Origin: RUG023 sp900315435
GTDB lineage: Bacteria > Spirochaetota > Spirochaetia > Sphaerochaetales > Sphaerochaetaceae
Length of the DNA: 28,859 nucleotides
Direction: 5' to 3'
NCBI GenBank assembly: GCA_902788205.1
Contig: CADAJJ010000049.1
Coordinates: 1 to 28,859, forward strand
The notes beneath the pieces were generated by a model. That model had not been told where the DNA came from. It did not search any database and saw only the letters and a list, made by a program, of their open reading frames with translations. The translations under genes were made by a program, and so were the position numbers. Every line of letters starts with the position of its first letter. Within the stretch, counting starts at the first letter, position 1. Positions 1-6,504 of the stretch are shown here, one piece after another.

Positions 1-22
1 TCTCCGATGGAAAGTGATTTTT

Positions 23-90
23 AGGTGGCTCCGTTTGTCCGGACAGGTGGCTCGCGCCACCCCGGACAGGCGGCTCCGCCGCACCGTAAT
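23..90. repeat. Three imperfect tandem G+C-rich palindromic units
   Basis: Three adjacent units of about 22-23 bp begin at 23, 45 and 68, each starting AGGYGGCTC. The middle unit contains GGTGGCTCGCGCCACC, able to fold with six paired bases on each side. The junction of units one and two holds the perfect palindrome TGTCCGGACA (36-45). The units lie just beyond the point where the exopolyphosphatase reading frame stops. They resemble a REP/BIME-type extragenic repeat or the end of a small inserted element. I cannot see the other border because the window begins here. Confidence 0.6.
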
Positions 91-92
91 AT

Positions 93-308
93 TCACCTGG
101 CAAAGTTCGCGACGCTCTGGGCGTTGCGCTCCAAGGCCTCTTCTCCGATCCTCTGGGTATCCTTCAGCCCTTCGCCAAGACGGACGATATCATTGGCGTC
201 CTGCAGGATGGTGTATCCGTAGCTGCTTTTTCCACCCGCTTCCGCCAGACAGAACTTGATGGAATTGGTACCAATATCGATGACTGCTTTCTTTTCTGCC
301 ATACTCAC
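93..308 (-). pseudogene. Ppx/GppA exopolyphosphatase, N-terminal fragment only
   Basis: The 71 residues match the start of the Ppx/GppA phosphatase family (actin-like ATPase fold). They include the phosphate-1 loop VIDIGTNSIKF and the following strand and helix. Family members are about 300 residues or more and hydrolyse polyphosphate or pppGpp. Here the frame stops at 93, right after the first helix region, and the downstream DNA is G+C-rich repeat rather than phosphatase sequence. The gene is therefore truncated or interrupted. The likely start is the GTG at 308, which overlaps the stop of the upstream CYTH-like gene (GTGA); an in-frame ATG at 302 is an alternative. The two genes were probably translated in a coupled manner. 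A remainder of the gene may lie left of the window. Confidence 0.7.
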
Positions 309-892
309 GCAAGCCCTACCGACTTCTTCATCGCCTGGATGTAGTTCATGTTCGCCGCATCTTCCATGCCGAGCTTTCTGACGATTGCAATCACCAAGGC
401 AGGATCCTCATGCTCGACGCAGATGGTACGCCACTCGACGCCATTGAAACTGGTCTTCGCGATCTCGGCGGTGGCTCCGTCGATCTTGTAGATGTCGCGA
501 TCCTTCTTGACCTGCACGACCACCAGGTCCTTGTGCGGCTTGACGATCTCGTCGATGAACTCATCGTGGGTGTAGTTCTCCCGCTTCAACTCGGGCACCT
601 CGACCTTCAGGATGCCGAACAACTTCTTGATGTTCTCATGGTCGATGGGGAAACCCGTCTTCAGGACCGGCAGCCACTGCTCGAGCTTGTCCGCGTTGAC
701 CTTCTGCAGGGACTTCACGTCCACCAGGTCAAAGCGGATCTTCACGTTCTCGTCGCTCTTGCGGGAAAGAATGTACTCTTCATCCGTCTTCTTGTTGGAT
801 TCCATGGGAAGTGCACGGAGCGCGATCTCGCCCTTGCCGAAATTTCCCTTGCCGAACGTTCTCCACTCCCAACGCGGAATAATGACACCCAT
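305..892 (-). CDS. CYTH-like protein next to exopolyphosphatase gene
   Basis: This is a 195-residue soluble protein beginning MGVIIPRWEWRTF. Alternating charged beta-strand-like segments (VKIRFDLVDVKSL, DLVVVQVKKDRDIYKI, GVEWRTICVEHEDP) recall the CYTH / triphosphate tunnel family, whose members bind or hydrolyse inorganic or organic triphosphates. The classical ExExK signature is not obvious, so the assignment is tentative. I chose the start at 892 because GAGGAGG lies five bases upstream; a longer GTG-initiated form from 970 lacks such a site. Its stop overlaps the GTG of the exopolyphosphatase fragment, which suggests a two-gene polyphosphate-related operon. With that partner truncated, the operon's function is probably altered in this strain. 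Confidence 0.55.
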   Translation of the reverse strand: MGVIIPRWEWRTFGKGNFGKGEIALRALPMESNKKTDEEYILSRKSDENVKIRFDLVDVKSLQKVNADKLEQWLPVLKTGFPIDHENIKKLFGILKVEVPELKRENYTHDEFIDEIVKPHKDLVVVQVKKDRDIYKIDGATAEIAKTSFNGVEWRTICVEHEDPALVIAIVRKLGMEDAANMNYIQAMKKSVGLA

Positions 893-1131
893 TGCTGCCT
901 CCTCGAGTAGGGATCCTACTCGTTTTAGATTTTGGAAGGACAAGAACAGAAAACCGTAAGTTTTCCCCACGCTCTTGCTTCATTCATATTGTGAGAATTG
1001 GTTATGGATTGTCGTCAAATCTATTCAATCCAGGCATAATGAGTCTTGATAGCAGCACTTTTCACATAACGAAAAATTATAGATTGTAACAAAATCCATC
1101 TGATACAATTGATACGAACAGGAGAAAACCC

Positions 1132-2016
1132 ATGACATTACATCATCTCCAGGTCTTTTGCTCGGTGTGCGAAGAAGGTTCCATGACCAAGGCTGCAGTC
1201 AAGCTGAACATGACCCAGCCGGGGGTAAGCCGCATCATCAGCGAACTGGAGGGTCACTACAAGGTCATCCTCTTCCTGCGCAAAGGCAGAAGCCTTATGC
1301 CCACCCCGCAAGGCAGTCAGTTCTATCATGACAGCAAGCTGGTCCTCCAGGAATTCCACAGGCAGGAGATGAACATCCGTCAGGGGCAACGGCTCAGCTC
1401 GGTGGTCTTCGGATGTACGACGGGCCTCGGATTTGCCATCGGCAGTGTCCTTGCCAATGACTTCAAGAAGAAGTTTCCGGCATGCCGCCTCTCCTTTTGC
1501 GACAACACCTCCCGCAACATCCAGCACATGGTGGTCAAGGGAGAATGCAACCTGGCCATGGTGCAAAATGTCTGGGATGACGACAAGCTGATCGAAGAGG
1601 CCTTCTACACCGACAGGCTGATTGCCGTAGCCAGCCCCTCCTACCAGCCACGCAACTCATTGAAAGAACCGCTGGGCATCAAGGACCTTGCCCGGGAAGA
1701 CCTCCTCTTGATGGAGAAAGGAAGAACCACCCGCAACATGATCGAGAAGATTGCCGTAGACAAGAAGGTGACCCTCGACCCCATCTGGACCAGTGCGGCA
1801 GTAGCCAACCTGAAGGAACTCGCCTTGCAGAACAGGGGCATCACCGTCATCTTCGAGATCATGGTACGCAGGGAGTTGCGAAACGGAATGCTGGTGCGGA
1901 TCCCCACCACCTTCTCCCCCACCAAGACCTTCTACCTGATCCGCAGGAAAGACACCTGGATCAGCGAGGAAGTCGAATACCTGCTCTCCCTTTGCAGGCA
2001 GTACGTACATTCATGA
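1132..2016 (+). CDS. LysR-family transcriptional regulator
   Basis: This 294-residue protein has the normal LysR length. Residues 1-60 form the winged helix-turn-helix (MTLHHLQVFCSVCEEGSMTK, then AAVKLNMTQPGVSRIISELE), and residues from about 90 form the periplasmic-binding-protein-like effector domain. The ATG at 1132 is preceded by AGGAG eight bases upstream. The A+T-rich spacer 971-1131 separates it from the divergent CYTH-like gene, the usual arrangement for LysR autoregulation and control of a neighbour. No catabolic partner gene is adjacent, and the effector and targets cannot be inferred. The weak HTH conservation at the start of helix 1 is normal for the family. Confidence 0.92.
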   Translation: MTLHHLQVFCSVCEEGSMTKAAVKLNMTQPGVSRIISELEGHYKVILFLRKGRSLMPTPQGSQFYHDSKLVLQEFHRQEMNIRQGQRLSSVVFGCTTGLGFAIGSVLANDFKKKFPACRLSFCDNTSRNIQHMVVKGECNLAMVQNVWDDDKLIEEAFYTDRLIAVASPSYQPRNSLKEPLGIKDLAREDLLLMEKGRTTRNMIEKIAVDKKVTLDPIWTSAAVANLKELALQNRGITVIFEIMVRRELRNGMLVRIPTTFSPTKTFYLIRRKDTWISEEVEYLLSLCRQYVHS

Positions 2017-2373
2017 AAGCCCACATGCTTTCCGGAGGAACACGTGTTGCTTGTCATGGGTCATTCCTTTCACAAAAAAGAGTTGCATCCTACAAAAACG
2101 ACAAGAAACCGAACGGCAGTCAATGCATGGCAGAATTTGCAACAGATGGAAGTTCTGCACATTACAATTCTCAACCCGCTTCATGATACTCTCTCGCCCA
2201 GTATCTCGAAGATTTGCCAGCACAGCCGGAACTGTGCCGGCAAATCTTCCCCGCCACAAGACCATACTCTTCTGGGGAAAGGCGCGGATGTCCTGGCCAG
2301 GAAGCGATTCTTAGGCGCATAGCCTTGTTCTTCCGCTTCCAGTGGAAATGCACCTAACCACAGAAGATATGAT
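2017..2373. other. Gene-free spacer with one long inverted repeat
   Basis: These 357 bases between the ends of the LysR gene and the A+T-rich exported gene hold no convincing reading frame. Possible frames are short, lack good ribosome binding sites and show no family resemblance. The only clear structure is the inverted repeat at 2208-2249. The base composition is intermediate between the G+C-rich left side and the A+T-rich right side, so this is a plausible junction of acquired DNA. Confidence 0.6.
2208..2249. repeat. 18-bp inverted repeat with 6-base loop
   Basis: GAAGATTTGCCAGCACAG (2208-2225) faces CTGTGCCGGCAAATCTTC (2232-2249) across the loop CCGGAA, with one mismatch in 18 positions. 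No run of T follows on either strand, so it is not a standard intrinsic terminator. It sits between two convergent genes (LysR ends at 2016; the exported protein ends at 2374). It could be a factor-assisted terminator, the remnant of a small mobile element, or a recombinase site. Confidence 0.7.
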
Positions 2374-4344
2374 TTATTCTTTGTTTTGAAAGCTTTTAAG
2401 CATCTGGCTAGGATTATCTACTACAGCTATGATTGGATTCTCTTTCTGCATAGAATTCGAAACAAAATAGATATTTAATGAAAGACTCTGTGCCTCTCCC
2501 TCTGCACTATCCTTTGATTTCTCTTGTTCTTTTAGAATTTTGATTATGCTTTCTATCGCTAGTTTTGTAGGATATATACCTGAAATGACATCTACAACCT
2601 TTTCAACAATCTCTCCCTTATCTATGGGAACATCCTCTACCTTACAGGTAAATACAATGTTCACATTATCCAAATTGTTGCCAGCTCTCTGGACCTCATA
2701 GGTATATGAAGAGAAATCATATTTTTTATTTGCAATTTCAAGAGATAGCTTATCCTTTTTAGGCTCAAATAGCCCTGATGTAAATACAAAGTATGTTGCG
2801 GGAATCGAGATTTTCAGCTCATCATTATTATTCCAAAAAGAGGAATGCTTATTATACGAAACAGTCGCCTGTTTTATGTCTGACCTTGAACCAAACAAAC
2901 TATTCTGGGAATAAATGTCACACAACAAACGTGAACATTTTTCCATCAAAGTCTTATCTTCAGGAACAGAAGCATCACACATATCTTTATATCGTTTGAC
3001 TACCGAATACAACAAACTCGAGTTCGGAGGAAGAATCTGCAGCTCAGTTCTCTCTGCGGTTTCTTTGTTTTTCCTCAAAGTTTTTATTTCGCCTTTTAAT
3101 TTTTTAATTTCATCTTTATTTTCTTTTTTTGTTGTTTTTCCTACGAGCTCTAAATTTGCATTTTCATATTTTTTTATTTGGTCTTTTAAATTCTCAATAT
3201 GGTTTTCTATTCCTTCCTTTGTCTGTTCTAAAAATTTACCAGATAGGTAGTTATCAAGATTTTCTTTATATTCATCCGCAACCTCATTAACAATCTGTTT
3301 CATAAGAACAATTTGCTGCTCTCTTCTTGTGTTGGAATACTGTAATTTATTCATTTCCTCGTATAACTCAACACAGAAATACAAATCTTCCCATCTCGCT
3401 CCTGAATTAAAATTGCAAATGTCATCTGCAATGTGACATAATTTATCAGCAATAGTGATATCTACAGCATTTTCCTGCAACAAACAAAATGCTTTTATTT
3501 TTAGAATCAGGGAACGGTTATCGTCATGATACATAGTCTGTACATAGTTGTGCTCAAATTGGTCAATGTACTGTAGACTTTTGTTATACTCTTCAGCTCC
3601 ATACGCTGCTTTTGCCTTTTCGGCCCAATATTCCGGGAACTCTGCCAACTCTTTGTTAAATTGAGGTGTGTCAAGTTTCAATAAAAGCTCTTTTGCTTCT
3701 TCTTTTGTGTTGTAATCATACTCATTACATAGCTTTACAAATTTTCTAAGCGTTTTGATTGAGGCAAGCTGCTCGTTTGAGATGCCATACTTACTGCATT
3801 GCTGCGCAAGATATGTCCTCAACTCCGCGCTCAGATGCTCGAACAATTTGACCTGTAAGTCATCGAATTTCCATTGCTTTTGAATTAAGTCAAGGTCCTG
3901 TTGCTGTTTTTCTGAAAGGAAATTACTAAAAGAAGAGAGCGTTGCCCCGCCTATTGCTATCATAGCTTTTAAGGGGTTTTCCGCATTCATCGCGATGTTT
4001 ACAAAATGAAGCGCATTTGGAACCAAAGCAGATACAAGACTAGCTTTTTCTTGGTTATATAGATAGTTAAGCCTTATTCTCTGTTGGTCTATTAACTTAT
4101 TTTCCGTTAATGTATTGTTAAATGTGTTTATATACGGGGACGTCGTACCCACATCATTGCCCCAATACCAGTCATAGTTAGATATTTCATCAACAACGAC
4201 CATATTGTTTTTCGATTCTAGAATTCTTGCTGTTTCATAAAGCAGTTTTTTAGCATAGCCCATTTCTTGGTTGGCTTTCTCTTCTGCAAAAACTATAGAA
4301 ATAGAAAACAAAAGCAAGAATACACACATGAATTTCTTTTTCAT
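2374..4344 (-). CDS. Large exported protein of unknown function, A+T-rich
   Basis: The protein has 656 residues. A typical signal peptide (MKKKFMCVFLLLFSISIVFA, then EE) indicates export, probably to the periplasm since no lipobox cysteine is seen. The middle is helical, with TPR-like character around residues 230-330. It is followed by a strongly charged coiled coil at roughly residues 365-425, rich in K and E (for example ENLKDQIKKYENANLEL). The C-terminal third looks beta-rich. I do not recognise a family. I chose ATG 4344 because GAGAGG lies about seven bases upstream and the signal peptide begins there. Base composition is far below that of the neighbours, which suggests acquisition from a low-G+C source. 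It follows the 287-residue exported gene after a 145-bp gap. Confidence 0.8.
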   Translation of the reverse strand: MKKKFMCVFLLLFSISIVFAEEKANQEMGYAKKLLYETARILESKNNMVVVDEISNYDWYWGNDVGTTSPYINTFNNTLTENKLIDQQRIRLNYLYNQEKASLVSALVPNALHFVNIAMNAENPLKAMIAIGGATLSSFSNFLSEKQQQDLDLIQKQWKFDDLQVKLFEHLSAELRTYLAQQCSKYGISNEQLASIKTLRKFVKLCNEYDYNTKEEAKELLLKLDTPQFNKELAEFPEYWAEKAKAAYGAEEYNKSLQYIDQFEHNYVQTMYHDDNRSLILKIKAFCLLQENAVDITIADKLCHIADDICNFNSGARWEDLYFCVELYEEMNKLQYSNTRREQQIVLMKQIVNEVADEYKENLDNYLSGKFLEQTKEGIENHIENLKDQIKKYENANLELVGKTTKKENKDEIKKLKGEIKTLRKNKETAERTELQILPPNSSLLYSVVKRYKDMCDASVPEDKTLMEKCSRLLCDIYSQNSLFGSRSDIKQATVSYNKHSSFWNNNDELKISIPATYFVFTSGLFEPKKDKLSLEIANKKYDFSSYTYEVQRAGNNLDNVNIVFTCKVEDVPIDKGEIVEKVVDVISGIYPTKLAIESIIKILKEQEKSKDSAEGEAQSLSLNIYFVSNSMQKENPIIAVVDNPSQMLKSFQNKE

Positions 4345-4489
4345 CTTTTTACCTCTCAATTTAAAATGTCTATGGAAGTGTTTTGTGACTTTCAGACCCC
4401 ATACCATCTTTCCTTCCTGGAACAATCTCGAGATTCTCTCCGTCCCCAGCTAAGGAACAGGCGGCTTTTCAGAAAGTCCTTCATAAAGC

Positions 4490-5353
4490 TCAACGTCTGT
4501 CAATGTTAAGAGTATTTATTCCTGAACCTAATATTTTTTCTATAATAACAGGCATCTCTCTATTCATGAAATTTCTTGTGAAATGATATGCACTAGAACG
4601 GCTTCTACAACTTCTCACACTTCGCCTAATTTTTCTAAATTGGTCGTTCATTCGTAATTCTTCCAAATAGGCAAAAGCATCTCCGCCCACTCGTTTCAAA
4701 CAATCATAAAGATCTGATTCTAATTCCATTAGCATGAAATAAAAATTTGCAATATGGCCAAGTTGGTTTACAGATCTTTCGCTCCCCTCATACAAATCTC
4801 CTAAAATATGAGAATAATATACAATAATTGCAATTGCTTCTGCCTTAACTATTTGCTGCTCATTTCTTTCAATGCCAAAAGCAGCAGCAACCGCCGGAAT
4901 CAGCACTTTATCACGACCAAGTTCCCACCTATCAAGGTACTTGTTTGTTTCAATACCATCTTCACCTTTCATTGTCCTATCTCTATAGTCGTAATAAAAT
5001 CCTTGATGATTGTAAGCTCTGTGACTTCCTCCGCCTATTGAAAGAAATTCAGAATATGCTGGAAAGCTGTAATCAAAGCCTGTCCTCGTTTTTTTTACAT
5101 TATCCTGTAAATCTTTATATTTCTTTTGATCCTTGTTCATGCCTTGTTCATCAATTGCAAAAGCAGAAGCATCTGAAACTATCCAATAAGAATGGAGGAC
5201 ATCAGGACTGCTTTTTTTTGCAAATGAATAATAATCCGAACTGTCATAAATGATATAAAGGATGTCTTCATTGTGACCTTCTGCGTTCTTTGCAAAACAC
5301 GTAAAGGATAATCCAAGAATGATACAAAACAGGGATAGTTTTTTTAAAAGCAT
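4490..5353 (-). CDS. Exported protein, possible metal-binding helical fold
   Basis: This 287-residue protein begins with the signal peptide MLLKKLSLFCIILGLSFTCF, cut near AKNAEG. Histidine and acidic motifs GGSHRAYNHQGFYYDY and YYSHILGDLYEGS are spaced as in helical zinc enzymes of the phospholipase C / S1-P1 nuclease type (HxxxD). That similarity is only suggestive and I would not assign the function. ATG 5353 follows GGAGAAGAG by three bases and lies inside the end of the small membrane-protein gene (10-bp overlap), so translation is probably coupled. The gene is A+T-rich like the next one downstream, unlike the FtsK-like gene that heads the group. Confidence 0.72.
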   Translation of the reverse strand: MLLKKLSLFCIILGLSFTCFAKNAEGHNEDILYIIYDSSDYYSFAKKSSPDVLHSYWIVSDASAFAIDEQGMNKDQKKYKDLQDNVKKTRTGFDYSFPAYSEFLSIGGGSHRAYNHQGFYYDYRDRTMKGEDGIETNKYLDRWELGRDKVLIPAVAAAFGIERNEQQIVKAEAIAIIVYYSHILGDLYEGSERSVNQLGHIANFYFMLMELESDLYDCLKRVGGDAFAYLEELRMNDQFRKIRRSVRSCRSRSSAYHFTRNFMNREMPVIIEKILGSGINTLNIDRR

Positions 5354-5604
5354 TGACTCTTCTCCAATAATCCATATCTTTCCGACTCTGACACCACCTG
5401 TTCCTGCTGTGCGATTACTTCTTTCTGCTGCGTAATACGCTGGAAAAGGAATCTGCTTCCGAAACCTCCTATCGCTACTCCCCCCATCAACAAAGCCACC
5501 CCTACTGCCACGGCTCCAAGCATTCTCACCATCCTCCAAACATCGGGAATTTGGGACATAAAGCGTAGCCACATTCCGATTCGATGCACATTATACCATT
5601 TCAT
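5344..5604 (-). CDS. Small membrane protein with one TM helix and coiled coil
   Basis: This 86-residue protein starts MKWYNVHRIGMWLRFM. It has one hydrophobic segment near residues 27-48 (MLGAVAVGVALLMGGVAIGG), then a polar helix rich in Q and E (QRITQQKEVIAQQEQVVSES). The ATG at 5604 overlaps the stop of the FtsK-like gene in an ATGA junction, and its own stop overlaps the start of the exported 287-residue gene. This tight packing suggests the three proteins are made together and may act together at the inner membrane. No family is recognised. Confidence 0.7.
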   Translation of the reverse strand: MKWYNVHRIGMWLRFMSQIPDVWRMVRMLGAVAVGVALLMGGVAIGGFGSRFLFQRITQQKEVIAQQEQVVSESERYGLLEKSQCF

Positions 5605-6272
5605 CGACTTTCCGGTATGACTTTTATCACCTTTCCCCAATTATTGCGGTAATACATCTCCCCTTTCCCCAGGTGTTCTGCTCCCTCCAGGTCCAGAAGC
5701 AACATGCTCTCCCATGGAGCAGAGACCTTGCAGGTGATTGTAGTGGGAATATTGGTGCGGATGTCGGAGAGGGGATCCTCGCCGATCCAGCTGGTGGCAA
5801 GCACCATGTGGATTCCGACGGAGCGGCCCATACTGGTGATGGTCCGGATCAAAGTCCCAAAGCGCGCCCTGTCGGCTTCCACCAGCCTCATGAAATCGTC
5901 GATGACCACCACGAGGAAGGGCAACTGCGTTCCGCTTTGCTTCCGATAATCCTGGATGTTCCTCGCATGTACCTCTTCAAGCTGCCGGTATCGGTTTTCC
6001 AACTCCCGCGCCATTGCATCAAGCACCCGGAACGACAGGTCGATGCCAAGCACGGATGGCAACGCCATTTGCGCTCGGCCGTCGAACTCCTTGAATCGCT
6101 TTCCCAGCAGAACGAGGTGTATCGGTGTCTTTTCAGCGAGCATGGCATTTGCGAACACTGTCATGAAATTGCACGAATCCGGTACGCACACCAGCACATG
6201 GGGTGCTTTCGCCACATCAAGGACGACCTCACGTCCTTGGACGTCCTTACCCAAGCACACGGGAAGAGACAT
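5601..6272 (-). CDS. FtsK/SpoIIIE-like ATPase relative lacking Walker A (copy 1)
   Basis: This 223-residue protein aligns by eye with the FtsK motor domain from start to end. LPVCLGKDVQGREVVLDVAK (residues 3-22) matches the strand before the P-loop. RYRQLEEVHARNIQDYRK (94-111) matches the FtsK segment around 'RNIAGYN'. PFLVVVIDDF (118-127) is a Walker B, and IRTNIPTTITCKVS and GAEHLGKGEMYY match the sensor and C-terminal region. At the Walker A position the sequence is CVPDSCNF (29-36) instead of GATGSGKS, so normal ATP binding is unlikely. It has no membrane domain or gamma winged helix. I chose ATG 6272 after AAGGAAGAG; this also matches the start of the paralogue at 11721 and removes an overlap with xdh. 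Function is unknown. Confidence 0.75.
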   Translation of the reverse strand: MSLPVCLGKDVQGREVVLDVAKAPHVLVCVPDSCNFMTVFANAMLAEKTPIHLVLLGKRFKEFDGRAQMALPSVLGIDLSFRVLDAMARELENRYRQLEEVHARNIQDYRKQSGTQLPFLVVVIDDFMRLVEADRARFGTLIRTITSMGRSVGIHMVLATSWIGEDPLSDIRTNIPTTITCKVSAPWESMLLLDLEGAEHLGKGEMYYRNNWGKVIKVIPESR

Positions 6273-6411
6273 TTCCTCTTCCTTGCGCTCCTCTTCCCGC
6301 GTCGTGGCCCCATATGTGCCACGAGGATTTCCAAGCAACCCCAATCCTTCGATCATCATCTCCTCCTCATGCATGAATCTGTCGCTCTTCAGAGATGGAA
6401 CCACAAAATAT

Positions 6412-6428
6412 GGTGGGGAAACCCCACC
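6412..6428. terminator. Symmetrical hairpin between FtsK-like gene and xdh
   Basis: GGTGGGG-AAA-CCCCACC forms a perfect 7-bp stem. On the plus strand it is followed by TTTT (6429-6432), and on the minus strand by ATATTTTG. It lies 77 bases before xdh and 140 bases before the FtsK-like start, within the leaders of two divergent genes. It could insulate the two transcripts from each other or act as an attenuator in one of them. Confidence 0.45.
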
Positions 6429-6504
6429 TTTTCCGTAGTCAGGAATCGCAAACTCCGCATGGTTACATTCTTGACAGTCGAAAATGGACAAGGGACAATA
6501 AGTC

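Noticed and set aside
2044..2322. Small genes in the spacer after the LysR gene
   Set aside because: Several overlapping short frames exist, but none has a convincing ribosome binding site or protein-like composition, and they overlap the inverted repeat.
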